The notes: generated by a model from the letters alone, not told the origin. A DNA stretch of 18,174 bases from an uncultured Bacteroidota bacterium (GCA_937899145.1 CALBPW010000013.1:1-18174); one strand, 5' to 3'. Numbered from the stretch's first letter, positions 7,835 through 16,130 are shown. Made by a program: numbers and translations.

Positions 7835-8611
7835 CTATATTTTTCTTTTCCCATAAAAGTATCTTCCTTTTCCAACAGAGAGTTTTCCGTATTCAATTGC
7901 TTCAACGGGGCAATGGTGTAAGCAACTAAGGCATTGTGTGCAGATATTTTGCCAAACCGGACGCCCGTTTTCAAGATGAATATTGTGAGTTGGGCATTTC
8001 TGTGCGCAAAGTCCACAACTTGTGCATTTGTTTGTAGTGCGAAAAGGTTTGCTACTCATCATAAATCGGCAGAAAAGGGGATAGATAATGCGCGATTTTA
8101 GAAAGGCGTGTCCTTTTTGTAAATAGCAATCAATAGGTGTATCGGTTGTTATGGCTGAAATTATTTTATGTAAAGTAACTTTTGCTTCTATTTTCTTTTT
8201 TTGCTCCAAATCTGATGGGTCCGTGTCGAATCCTGGAAAAACTACGTATGTGTTGGGCATTTGAACCGAATATATATGGCGGCAATGCCAGCCTTTTTGT
8301 TTTACCAGTTTTAGGAACATCTTATTGGTTAATCCACAATCATCGCCACATGTTAAAATGCAGTATATAAGATTGTTATTGTAGTTGTTGATTTTTAATT
8401 TTTTGATGAAACCGCGCACAATCCAAGGTATTCCCCAAGAATGAACGGGAAAAATGAAACCAATGCGTTCGCTTTTGCTTATGTTAAATACAAGGTCTGA
8501 ATTGCTAACCATAGCATTGCCGATTTCTACAATACTGGTGTCTTCCAACTCGGCGGCTATTGTCCGCGCTACCCAAAGCGAGTTATCGGTTCCCGAAAAA
8601 TAGAAAATCAT
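7835..8611 (-). CDS. EFR1-type flavodoxin-fold/two-[4Fe-4S] ferredoxin protein
   Basis: This 258-residue cytoplasmic protein combines an N-terminal flavodoxin-like domain with a C-terminal bacterial ferredoxin domain. The flavodoxin part opens with FSGTDNSLWVA at residues 5-15, a variant of the FMN phosphate loop FSGTGNS in which the second Gly is Asp. FPVHSWGIPW follows at 54-63 and the TCGDD loop near 87-91. The ferredoxin part has CTSCGLCAQKCP (Cys 196, 199, 202, 206) and CTQCLSCLHHCP (Cys 224, 227, 230, 234), so both clusters are complete. The expected role is electron transfer between FMN and Fe-S partners in anaerobic metabolism, with partner unknown. The gene lies 21 bp after the PH-like gene at the end of the long minus-strand unit. 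Confidence 0.9.
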   Translation of the reverse strand: MIFYFSGTDNSLWVARTIAAELEDTSIVEIGNAMVSNSDLVFNISKSERIGFIFPVHSWGIPWIVRGFIKKLKINNYNNNLIYCILTCGDDCGLTNKMFLKLVKQKGWHCRHIYSVQMPNTYVVFPGFDTDPSDLEQKKKIEAKVTLHKIISAITTDTPIDCYLQKGHAFLKSRIIYPLFCRFMMSSKPFRTTNKCTSCGLCAQKCPTHNIHLENGRPVWQNICTQCLSCLHHCPVEAIEYGKLSVGKGRYFYGKRKI

Positions 8612-8632
8612 TTTAACGGTTGAAAATCAGTA

Positions 8633-9109
8633 TTATATCATATCAATATTATGTTCAAGGCAAGTATCGACGATGGCTTTGTGCAGCACGTTGTAATCGT
8701 CGTACGATACTGATGATAATTCAAAAATCTTGATTTTGTCAGAGTAGTCGGTTGTTATTTTTATGCGGTCGCGGGTAATTTCGATTTTGTCAATGTCGTC
8801 CCAAATGAATTTGCGGCGTGGTATAAACCAGCTTTTTTTGAATTTGATTGAATTTTCTGATAGGCGGATGTACTTTTTCGCAAAATCAGGCAGGTGGCGG
8901 AGCGAAAAAAGAAGTGCGGTAATGCCAATGCCGATGTTTGCGGCACTACTTGCAATGGTGGTTGCTGACAGATTGTTGTTTGATTCAACAATATTCCAAA
9001 TGCCTATAGCAATGATTGCGATACCAAGAATCATTGTTATGTAGCGTGTGCGTGGTGATAAACTGTTGTGTACGTAATTTAAGTTTACCTTAATAATTTC
9101 TTTTGCCAT
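8633..9109 (-). CDS. Membrane protein with C-terminal PH-like domain, function unknown
   Basis: This 158-residue protein has two transmembrane helices, about residues 22-40 and 55-70. Its cytoplasmic tail has the strand pattern of bacterial PH-like/YdbT-type domains: YIRLSENSIKFKK (80-92), FIPRRKFIWDDIDKIEITRDRIKI (95-118), KIKIFELSSVSYDDYNVL. The phrase W-x-x-I-x-x-I after a basic turn is typical of these domains. No catalytic residues are evident. It sits between the GH5 lipoprotein gene (24 bp) and the EFR1-type gene (21 bp) in the minus-strand unit. No function is assigned; the fold assignment is from pattern only. Confidence 0.75.
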   Translation of the reverse strand: MAKEIIKVNLNYVHNSLSPRTRYITMILGIAIIAIGIWNIVESNNNLSATTIASSAANIGIGITALLFSLRHLPDFAKKYIRLSENSIKFKKSWFIPRRKFIWDDIDKIEITRDRIKITTDYSDKIKIFELSSVSYDDYNVLHKAIVDTCLEHNIDMI

Positions 9110-9133
9110 AGTTTTGTGTATTAATGTTTCACA

Positions 9134-10096
9134 TTATTTATTCAGTTCTCTGATTTTATTTCGTGTCATAATTCCGCCTTCGGTAAGGTCGTTTTCAGTC
9201 CAATTTCCTTTGCTATTGGCTGACGGGCGCAATAGTGAGCATGTTTCTTCTTTGTCTGCCACCATCCATGTTATCCAACTTATTTTGTTGGTTTCGCACC
9301 AGTCAATCCAAGCGTTCCACTCTGAGGCGTTTATTTCTCCATCGCCATTGGCGTTGCAAACTCCTGATTCTGAGATGAATATTGGTGTGTTTAAAGCTAA
9401 TGCGCTGTCACATCTATCGCGAAGCCATTGCTTGTGGGTGTCGGCATAAAAATGCACGGTGTACATTATATTGTCAAATCCGGTTATCGGGTTGGCTGCA
9501 ACTTTATCAATGTCTTGATCCCAATGTGGGCAGCCAACTAAAATTACATTATCGCTTCCTTGTGCCCTTATTTCTGATATTATGGCGGTTGCATATTCTT
9601 TGATGTCTTCCCAAGATTGAATGACAGGCTCGTTGAAAATTTCCCATATTATGTTTGGGCAACTTTGGTATTTTTTTGCCATTCGGCTGAAAAAATCTTT
9701 TGCTTGAGCGGTGTATATGTCGTGGCTGTGCCAATCGACAATAACATATAGCCCGTTTTCTAACGCGCCATCAATCACAGCGGTTATTTGCGATAGTGCT
9801 TTGTCGGGGTGTGTCAGGTAGCTGCTATCGGGGGTTACGCCCATAGCTGCGCGCACAATGTTGCAATGCCAATCGTCTTTTAGCCATTTTGCGGTTTCGG
9901 CATTGTAAAAACGAGGCCACCATGTGTGCCAGCCATAACTTACGCCTCTTAAAACAATTGGGGCGCTATCGCTGCCAACTAATTGTCCGTTGGATACCGA
10001 CAGTTGCCCATATTGAGGTTCGGTATAGGCGGGTTTTTGGGTGCAACTCATTGCTGTACAAATTATTATAAATAGTGCGATTAGTGTGTTTTTCAT
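9134..10096 (-). CDS. Glycoside hydrolase family 5 (endoglucanase-like) lipoprotein
   Basis: This 320-residue protein has a hydrophobic signal (residues 4-16) ending AMSC, a loose lipobox with Cys18 as the lipid anchor. The GH5 barrel is clear: GVSYGWHTWWPRFYN (51-65), VIVDWHSH (118-125), the acid/base glutamate E156 in WEIFNEP (151-157), HFYA with His215 and Tyr217, and the nucleophile E243 in ISESG. It resembles subfamily GH5_2 beta-1,4-glucanases, acting on cellulose or related glucans outside the cell or in the periplasm. The NANGDGEINASEW stretch (248-260) is the normal loop after the nucleophile, not a dockerin. There is no carbohydrate-binding module and no SusC/SusD pair nearby, so this is not a polysaccharide utilisation locus. 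The upstream neighbour Lgt is the enzyme that would lipidate Cys18. Confidence 0.92.
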   Translation of the reverse strand: MKNTLIALFIIICTAMSCTQKPAYTEPQYGQLSVSNGQLVGSDSAPIVLRGVSYGWHTWWPRFYNAETAKWLKDDWHCNIVRAAMGVTPDSSYLTHPDKALSQITAVIDGALENGLYVIVDWHSHDIYTAQAKDFFSRMAKKYQSCPNIIWEIFNEPVIQSWEDIKEYATAIISEIRAQGSDNVILVGCPHWDQDIDKVAANPITGFDNIMYTVHFYADTHKQWLRDRCDSALALNTPIFISESGVCNANGDGEINASEWNAWIDWCETNKISWITWMVADKEETCSLLRPSANSKGNWTENDLTEGGIMTRNKIRELNK

Positions 10097-10127
10097 TTTT
10101 TATTAAGCGTGTTTAGTGTTGTGTGTG

Positions 10128-10961
10128 TTATTGTGTCTTGTTTTCTTTTAGTGTTTTTTTTCTGAAGAAGAAGTAGATGCCTGCTATGATGAAAGGCAAA
10201 CTTAGCAATTGTCCCATATCAAAGGTCATTGTTTCTTCAAAATCAGATTGAACTTCTTTGCAAAATTCGATTATAAATCGAGCTGTAAATACAAGAATTA
10301 GGAATAATCCGAAGATTTTTCCGTCTTTTAAATTGCCAAAATTATTGTGATAGTATGAAATTAGCAATCCAAAGATTATCAAGTAGCAAAAGGCTTCGTA
10401 CAATTGTGCCGGGTGGCGTGGCAGCATATCGACATGTTCAAAAACAATGCCCCAATTGCCATTTGTGGCGCGACCAATAATTTCAGAATTCATAAAGTTG
10501 CCAAATCGAATAAATACGCCGACAAGTGGAATTGGCATCACAAGCCGGTCGGCCATCCAGAGGTAGTTAACTTTGTATTTCCGACAGAAAAAGTAGAGGG
10601 CTGTTAGTATTCCTATTGCACCTCCGTGGCTTGCAAGTCCTTGGTAACCAATAAATTTCCAACTGCCATCAGCCATTTGTTTTATTGGCAAAAACATTTC
10701 GGCAATGTGGTGTAAATAGTACGATGGCTCGTAAAACAAGCAGTGTCCGAGGCGTGCGCCAATTATTAAGCCGATAATTATGTACCAGGTGAAGTGGTCG
10801 ATAAATTCGCGAGGTTGCCCTTCTCGCATTACTAATTTGTTGATTATGAAGTAGGCAACTATTAACCCCGCGACATATAGAATTGAGTAATAGCGAAAAC
10901 TTATTGAGCCTATGCTAAACCAAATCGGGTCGGGATTCCATATTATTGTTAATAAGTTCAT
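10128..10961 (-). CDS. lgt: Prolipoprotein diacylglyceryl transferase
   Basis: This 277-residue inner-membrane enzyme transfers diacylglycerol from phosphatidylglycerol to the lipobox cysteine of prelipoproteins, the first step of lipoprotein maturation. About seven membrane helices are visible. Family residues are present: IGARLGHCLFYEP (67-79), GLASHGGAIG (108-117, with the conserved His112), RFGNFMNSEIIG (152-163, the Lgt signature with its essential Arg), RHPAQLYEA (182-190) and ARFIIEF (227-233, second conserved Arg). Length fits the family. It begins 2 bp after the stop of the second C1B peptidase and ends 31 bp before the GH5 lipoprotein gene, which argues for cotranscription. Confidence 0.96.
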   Translation of the reverse strand: MNLLTIIWNPDPIWFSIGSISFRYYSILYVAGLIVAYFIINKLVMREGQPREFIDHFTWYIIIGLIIGARLGHCLFYEPSYYLHHIAEMFLPIKQMADGSWKFIGYQGLASHGGAIGILTALYFFCRKYKVNYLWMADRLVMPIPLVGVFIRFGNFMNSEIIGRATNGNWGIVFEHVDMLPRHPAQLYEAFCYLIIFGLLISYYHNNFGNLKDGKIFGLFLILVFTARFIIEFCKEVQSDFEETMTFDMGQLLSLPFIIAGIYFFFRKKTLKENKTQ

Positions 10962-10963
10962 TT

Positions 10964-12154
10964 TTAAAGATTCAATTTTTGTTTTATTTCGGTTGGTAAT
11001 GCGTTTTTGTGAATAGTTATGTTAAGTGTCTTGTATCGGAAGAATGCTTCAGAAAAGTAGAGGTATCCATCGCGGGACATCTCACTTCCCCATGAGTTTT
11101 TAGCTTTGAAATAGCGGATGCCATTGCGGTCGGTTAGGTAGCCTGTGAGGTGCATGCAATGGTCGTCGGTGGTTTCGTAATTGTCAAAAGCTGTTTGTCG
11201 TAATTCTGGTGTTATGTTAACTTCATCAACAAGTGCTGTGAATAAGTTTGGGTATGGATCTTCGTAATATTCATCGTCGTCTTCATCGTACTGATTTAGT
11301 TTATCTTGGTTGGTATCAATCATATTGTTGACCGCTTTGGGGATTGGTACAACTATCAGATTTTCATCAAGATAATCTTCGCTAAAATCGCCGCTCCAAA
11401 GTACTGTATAGCCGTTGTTTAGCGCATCAAAGGCTATTTCTGTCATCTCGTCGATTGTTACATTGTAATATTTACAATAATCCCAATTGTCAGGCGATTC
11501 AAGTATGAATGACTTATAGATAGGGTGGTGGTTGAATGATGAAATATTAACATAATCATTCGCGTTAAATTCCAAATAGTCGCGAAATTCTATTGGCGTG
11601 TAACTTTTATTGTTGTAAGTGAATTTGTCGGGTAATGTGCCAAGATGATTGTTTAGTATTGCGTCAACGCCTGACAGCCAAGCTGTTGATAACTGTTCTT
11701 TGCTTTCAACAATTGAATTTATGTATTTGCTTATCGAAGCGTCAAGTTCGGTATTATTTGGCCGCGTGCAGCCATAATCGGTTTCAAGCATTATTCCGCA
11801 GTCGCTAATGCGGTTAAGTACATTGCAGGCTTCTGCCCCCGGACCAAAATCTTTTTTGCCATTCCATCGCACATAATCAATGGCTTGCATGTAGTAATCG
11901 CGATTTATGAAAAATTTTTCTGACAAATCGAATTCACCTCTGCCCATGCGTATCAATTCCGATTCGACAAACGATGTGGCCGCGTATGCCCAACATGTTT
12001 CTGACTCGTATTGGTCTTTAACAGGGGTCGCTTTTAGGTCAACTTTCAATTCAAATCCATATATTGAGTCAATGTCGGCTTGTGCAAAGCATTGATACGC
12101 AATGATTAGATTCGACAAAGCAGCAATCGTTCTTATGGCGCAATTAGTCATCAA
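10964..12154 (-). CDS. C1B cysteine peptidase (aminopeptidase C-like), divergent second copy
   Basis: This 396-residue paralogue of the gene at 12197-13393 is transcribed after it with a 42-bp gap. An N-terminal hydrophobic segment (residues 8-24, ending CFAQ) suggests export. The papain-like residues are present: Gln48 in VKDQYE, Cys54 in ETCWAYA, His332 in TDDHCMHLTG and Asn353 in AKNSWG. Differences from copy 1 fall around the active site: SETCWAYAA replaces SGTCWSFSG, and HCM replaces HGM. There is also an acidic insert, QYDEDDDEYYEDPYP (288-302). These point to changed specificity or stability after duplication rather than a dead enzyme. The predicted role is amino-terminal peptide trimming in the periplasm. 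It ends 2 bp before lgt. Confidence 0.88.
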   Translation of the reverse strand: MMTNCAIRTIAALSNLIIAYQCFAQADIDSIYGFELKVDLKATPVKDQYESETCWAYAATSFVESELIRMGRGEFDLSEKFFINRDYYMQAIDYVRWNGKKDFGPGAEACNVLNRISDCGIMLETDYGCTRPNNTELDASISKYINSIVESKEQLSTAWLSGVDAILNNHLGTLPDKFTYNNKSYTPIEFRDYLEFNANDYVNISSFNHHPIYKSFILESPDNWDYCKYYNVTIDEMTEIAFDALNNGYTVLWSGDFSEDYLDENLIVVPIPKAVNNMIDTNQDKLNQYDEDDDEYYEDPYPNLFTALVDEVNITPELRQTAFDNYETTDDHCMHLTGYLTDRNGIRYFKAKNSWGSEMSRDGYLYFSEAFFRYKTLNITIHKNALPTEIKQKLNL

Positions 12155-12196
12155 TGATTATTTATGTGCGTTTGTAATATATTGATTGTAAGCGTT

Positions 12197-13393
12197 CTAT
12201 TTTAAATTTAGCTTTTTTAATATATCTTTTGGAACAGCGTCTTTATGAACAATTATTGTTAATGTTTTGTATCGGTAAAAATTTTCCGACATATATATGT
12301 AGCCATTGTACGGATTGGTGGTGTTCCATGAATTTTTTACCTTGAAGTAGCGGGTGCCATTGCGGTCGGTAAGGTAGCCGGTTATGTGCATTCCGTGGTC
12401 GTCGGTGGTTTCGCGATTGTCGAAAGCTGTTTGCCTCATTTCGGGGGTTATGTTTTCTTCGGCTACTAATTTTTTGAACAAATTTGGGTGTTGATTGTTG
12501 CTTTTATCGGCTTGTTGCAAGCGTTCGCGGTCGGTTCCATTCATGTCTTCGGCAGTTTCATCGGCAGGAACAATGGCGATGCCATTCCGCCATGAAAATC
12601 CAAGTTCTGTTACATCCCCCCCCCAAAGTACGGTGTAACCTTTGTCGAGTGCGTTGAATGCGATGTCAGTAAGTTCATCAAGCGATACGTTGTAAACTGT
12701 GCCAAGTTCCCAATTATCTTCTACTTCCATCACAAATTCGGAGTATAGAGGGTGGTGCGTTAATGACGAAAATTCGATATAATCGTCGGCATTGATGTCT
12801 AATTTGTCACGAAATTCGAGTGGTGTATAATTTTTGCCATTGTATTCAAATTTTTCAGGAATTTCACCTAAATATGCGTTCATTATTCCGTCAAAACCTG
12901 CAAGCCAAGCTGTTGATAATTTGCCATTTGGGTTGGTTGTTATTGCCTTAATGTAGGCTTTTAGAGCGGCATCCATTTCGTTGTTCATGTGTTTGGCGCT
13001 GCCATAGTTAAGTCCGGTGTAGGCTTCTTGAGGCATTAGTCCAAACTCGCGGATGCGGTTGAAAACGTTGCAACCTTCAGAGCCGGAACTAAAACTTTTT
13101 GCGCCATTCCAACGAACAAAATCGATGGCGCGCATGTGATAGTCGCGATTTACAATAAACATTTCTGAAAGGTCAAATTCACCTTTTCCCATGCGCAAAA
13201 GTTCCGATTCGATGAATGATAATCCTGAAAACGACCAGCAAGTACCCGACTTGTATTGGTCTTTTACTGATGTTGCTTTTAAGTCAACTTCTGATTGGAA
13301 ACCATATATCGAATCCATCTTATTTTGCTCTTGTGCAAATAGTTGGATGCTTGTTAATAGTAGTAAAACTGATATTTTTAGTATTTTAAGCAT
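12197..13393 (-). CDS. pepC: C1B cysteine peptidase (aminopeptidase C/bleomycin hydrolase-like)
   Basis: This 398-residue protein has a Sec signal peptide (residues 1-20, ending QLFA). The peptidase domain shows Gln45 (VKDQYKSG), catalytic Cys52 in SGTCWSFSG, His333 in TDDHGMHITG and Asn354 in VKNSW, the triad plus oxyanion Gln of papain-fold C1B enzymes. The whole sequence resembles the exported aminopeptidase C of gut Bacteroidales, ending IVHKDAVPKDILKKLNLK. The signal peptide places it in the periplasm, unlike cytoplasmic PepC of lactic acid bacteria. It is the first of two tandem copies, 11 bp after a small membrane-protein gene. A run of nine G bases lies in codons 257-260 (TGG GGG GGG GAT). 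The gene symbol reflects family only. Confidence 0.92.
   Translation of the reverse strand: MLKILKISVLLLLTSIQLFAQEQNKMDSIYGFQSEVDLKATSVKDQYKSGTCWSFSGLSFIESELLRMGKGEFDLSEMFIVNRDYHMRAIDFVRWNGAKSFSSGSEGCNVFNRIREFGLMPQEAYTGLNYGSAKHMNNEMDAALKAYIKAITTNPNGKLSTAWLAGFDGIMNAYLGEIPEKFEYNGKNYTPLEFRDKLDINADDYIEFSSLTHHPLYSEFVMEVEDNWELGTVYNVSLDELTDIAFNALDKGYTVLWGGDVTELGFSWRNGIAIVPADETAEDMNGTDRERLQQADKSNNQHPNLFKKLVAEENITPEMRQTAFDNRETTDDHGMHITGYLTDRNGTRYFKVKNSWNTTNPYNGYIYMSENFYRYKTLTIIVHKDAVPKDILKKLNLK
12616..12624 (-). repeat. Nine-base G homopolymer inside the pepC-like gene
   Basis: C9 on the given strand (G9 on the coding strand) encodes the end of Trp, Gly-Gly and the start of Asp in LWGGD. The paralogue has TGG AGC GGC GAT at the same place, so the tract is not needed by the protein. 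Tracts of this length are slippage-prone, and a one-base change would truncate the protein. Confidence 0.75.
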
Positions 13394-13404
13394 AGTGGTA
13401 TGTA

Positions 13405-13644
13405 TTATTGATTTTCTTCTTTGATTATCTGTAAGTTAGAATATTTGTTAGATGATTTTTCCCAAGCTTTTTTTTGTTCAATGGCATCCATTGCTTTTAC
13501 GCATATTATGCCTCGTTTTTTCATCTCTTTGTTGTGGCTGATATGCGTTTCCGGGAAATCTTTTTTCCTGAAAATCAGATTAAAAGCAAGGCCGATTAGA
13601 GCAATGCTGATAATTGCTAATGTTAGTAGTAATGTTGCTGTCAT
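13405..13644 (-). CDS. Small conserved Bacteroidota membrane protein
   Basis: This 79-residue protein has one N-terminal transmembrane helix (about residues 4-24) followed by a short cytoplasmic part, FRKKDFPETHISHNKEMKKRGIICVKAMDA. The FPxTHxxxNKxxxxRGIxCV pattern recurs in small uncharacterised membrane proteins of Bacteroidales, as I recall the family. I know of no assigned function. It is tightly packed, 3 bp after wzc and 11 bp before the first peptidase gene, so it is almost certainly translated as part of the unit. Confidence 0.75.
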   Translation of the reverse strand: MTATLLLTLAIISIALIGLAFNLIFRKKDFPETHISHNKEMKKRGIICVKAMDAIEQKKAWEKSSNKYSNLQIIKEENQ

Positions 13645-13647
13645 AAC

Positions 13648-16128
13648 TTAGGGTTTGAAAATATTGTGTGGTATAAAAAATGCAAATAAACGTTTAAGAA
13701 GCGTTGGTTTCTTGTGTCGGTTATCGGTATAATAGCCGTCGCCATAACCGTATCCGTATCCATAACCGTACCCATACCCATAACCATACCCATAACCATA
13801 CCCATAACCATAACCATAACCGTATCCGTAACTTCCGCCTATAGTAGCGTCATTTAGCAGAATATTATAGTCAGGGACATTTTTGTTTTTGTTAAGTTCG
13901 TTTATTATATCTATTGAATTTAGGAATGTGTATCCTTGTCGCATAACAAAAATATTTGTGTCGGCATATTTGGCTAATTGCAGAGCATCGGCAACTAAGG
14001 CAACAGGAGGCGTATCAATAATTATGTAGTCAAATCGTTTTTTTATTTCTTCAAACATTAAGTTTAATGCTTCTGATTCAATTAGTTGTGCGGGATTGGG
14101 TGGAACTGGTCCTGGCAGTGCAATCCATAAATTGTCGTAGTGTGTTTTTGTTATTATTTCGTCAAGCGTGTTTTTGCCAATAAGGTAAGTTGACATGCCA
14201 ATGCTATTGTGCATATTGAAGATTCGTTGGATTTGAGGTTTGCGCAAGTCTAAACCTACAAGCAATGTTTTTTTGTTCGTCATTGCTAACACTGCTGCCA
14301 AATTACTGGTGCAGAATGATTTGCCTTCTCCGCTAAATGTCGATGTTACGATAATTGTTTTTGTTGTTTTGTCGGGTACTAAATACTGGACATTGGTTTT
14401 TATTGTTCTGAATGACTCTGAAATTACGGAGCGTGGATTTTCAAAGATAACCAAATCATTTTCTTCGGTATTATGTCCAATAACACCGATTATTGGTGCG
14501 GTTGTCCGGCTCTCAATATCTTCACGACTGATGATTTTATTGTTAAAAAAGTTAACTAAAATTATTATGCCAATCGGAATTGCAAAACCTAAGAGCAACG
14601 CCAGCATGTAATTGAATTTGACTTTTGGCGCAATTCTGCTTACCATATCAGGGCGGGCATAGTCAAGTACTTGTGCGTCAGGAGTGTTGGCTGCTCGTTT
14701 TAGTCCGGCCTCAGCGCGCTTCTCAAGCAGATAGGTGTAAATCTGGTCGTTGACATCAAATTTGCGGTGTATGTTCATTAATTGTCGTTCGTTTGATGGC
14801 AATTTTTCTATTTGTTGGCTGATATTTTCGATGCGGTCATCAATGTCTTTGATTGCGATGGCGTTTGTTTTTGTTAAATTGGCTACGTTTTCTGATATTA
14901 ATAATTTTAAACCATCAATTTGTGATTCAATCAAGTCAAGTTTTGGGTTTGATTTAACAGATTGCGCTTTAAGTGCCATTTGTTCTTCGTTCAAGGTGTT
15001 GAGGCGCAGAATGAAGTTTATCAGCAATTGGTCGTGAATGCCAACGGCAGTTGGCACAATGACACTTTGTGTATTTTGTTTATCTTTCAGATAATCAGTT
15101 ATATAATCGTAATATTTTTGTTCTACAAGTAGTTCGGCTTTTTGTGTGTTTAGGCTTTCGTATTGTCGATACAAAAGTTGGCCTTCTTGTGTTATATTGA
15201 TAATCATGTTTTTTGAGCGGAAGGCTTGCAAATTGTCGCCTGTAACGTCTAACGAGTCCATTATTGATTCAATTTGTTCATCAATAAAATCGATAGTGTT
15301 GGCAACAATATCGTTTTTTTTGTTAAGTCCGTAGCGAATGTAAACTTCTGTTAGTTTGTTCAAATAGTCGCAAACTTCATCGGGGGTAAATCCGCGGGCA
15401 GTGAGCACAAGTATTGTGCTTTTCAAATCGGTTTGCTCGATGCCGACTCCATTTCTGTATTTGTTTACTAATGAACTGTGTTTGTTGATGGTTACATCGT
15501 ATTCGCCCGGTCTTTCTTCATAGAATTTTTCGGGATTGCGAATGAGAATTGTGAATTTGAAATCTTCATTTTCAAATGTGTCACCAAAATTTAAGGTGGT
15601 GTCAAGCGTTACTAATTCTTTTTTGGCTGGATATTCGGCGCTAAGGTGATATTGCTTGTCTGATAAAATTTTGATATTCAGAGGAGTGTCGTATCCTTGT
15701 TTGTGTGTGGTGTCGGCTATTAAGTTTAATTGGTCTGGCAGATATTTTTGAATGGAGTGTATGCGGCCATGGCGATGGTAGCTTACTCCAAAATCAAGTT
15801 CCGATATTACAACATCGTTTATCAAGTACGATTTTAGCAGTCCGATTTGATTTTGTATGTTGACACCTGAACTTAATGTGTTAAGTGTCTGTATTATTTC
15901 GTTTGAGTTGCTGCGTACTGTTTTTTTGCCGTCATCTTCGTTTATGAGTATTGTTGTTGCCGCTTGAAAAATTGGGGTTGTGTATCGGTTTACTAAATAG
16001 GCGATAATTAGACTTATTGCGCAAGATATAGTAAACCAATGCCAATTTAGTAATCCAATCATTAGGTACTTTTTTATGTCGGCACCATTGTCTTCTTTTT
16101 TTTGTATGTTTTTGTCTTTATCCATCAA
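13648..16128 (-). CDS. wzc: Wzc-type polysaccharide co-polymerase/BY-kinase
   Basis: This 826-residue inner-membrane protein controls chain length and export of capsule or exopolysaccharide with the Wza channel. A Wzz domain opens it with TM1 near residues 28-47. A long periplasmic coiled-coil region (about 270-470) leads to TM2 near 506-527. The cytoplasmic bacterial tyrosine kinase domain follows: ESFRTIK (571-577), Walker A SGEGKS (599-604), Walker A' VGLDLRKP (624-631) and Walker B IIIDTPP (702-708). The C-terminal tail has fifteen Tyr-Gly pairs (767-796) and then GYY, a tyrosine cluster of the type autophosphorylated in trans by BY-kinases. TKTIIVTS and LPGPVPPNP are also typical. It starts 2 bp after wza. 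No glycosyltransferase, polymerase or flippase gene follows it. Confidence 0.95.
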   Translation of the reverse strand: MMDKDKNIQKKEDNGADIKKYLMIGLLNWHWFTISCAISLIIAYLVNRYTTPIFQAATTILINEDDGKKTVRSNSNEIIQTLNTLSSGVNIQNQIGLLKSYLINDVVISELDFGVSYHRHGRIHSIQKYLPDQLNLIADTTHKQGYDTPLNIKILSDKQYHLSAEYPAKKELVTLDTTLNFGDTFENEDFKFTILIRNPEKFYEERPGEYDVTINKHSSLVNKYRNGVGIEQTDLKSTILVLTARGFTPDEVCDYLNKLTEVYIRYGLNKKNDIVANTIDFIDEQIESIMDSLDVTGDNLQAFRSKNMIINITQEGQLLYRQYESLNTQKAELLVEQKYYDYITDYLKDKQNTQSVIVPTAVGIHDQLLINFILRLNTLNEEQMALKAQSVKSNPKLDLIESQIDGLKLLISENVANLTKTNAIAIKDIDDRIENISQQIEKLPSNERQLMNIHRKFDVNDQIYTYLLEKRAEAGLKRAANTPDAQVLDYARPDMVSRIAPKVKFNYMLALLLGFAIPIGIIILVNFFNNKIISREDIESRTTAPIIGVIGHNTEENDLVIFENPRSVISESFRTIKTNVQYLVPDKTTKTIIVTSTFSGEGKSFCTSNLAAVLAMTNKKTLLVGLDLRKPQIQRIFNMHNSIGMSTYLIGKNTLDEIITKTHYDNLWIALPGPVPPNPAQLIESEALNLMFEEIKKRFDYIIIDTPPVALVADALQLAKYADTNIFVMRQGYTFLNSIDIINELNKNKNVPDYNILLNDATIGGSYGYGYGYGYGYGYGYGYGYGYGYGYGYGYGDGYYTDNRHKKPTLLKRLFAFFIPHNIFKP
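13742..13831 (-). repeat. Hexanucleotide repeat encoding 15 Tyr-Gly pairs in wzc
   Basis: Fifteen consecutive 6-bp units of the form CCATAA, CCATAC, CCGTAT, CCGTAC or CCGTAA on the given strand read as TAY-GGN codons on the minus strand. The third positions vary in patches (the CCATAC-CCATAA pair recurs), which suggests expansion by slippage or unequal exchange. Gain or loss of units keeps the frame and changes the number of phosphorylatable tyrosines. Confidence 0.93.
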
Positions 16129-16130
16129 AA

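Noticed and set aside
9317..9355. Dockerin or EF-hand calcium loop (NANGDGEINASEW) in the GH5 protein
   Set aside because: Only one such segment occurs, and GH5_2 enzymes normally carry a similar loop after the nucleophile glutamate; no duplicated dockerin repeat is present.
9134..10096. Polysaccharide utilisation locus around the GH5 gene
   Set aside because: No SusC/SusD-like, additional hydrolase or hybrid two-component gene is present nearby.
13742..13831. CRISPR-like short repeat array
   Set aside because: The units are contiguous 6-mers in a coding frame with no spacers; it is a protein-coding microsatellite.
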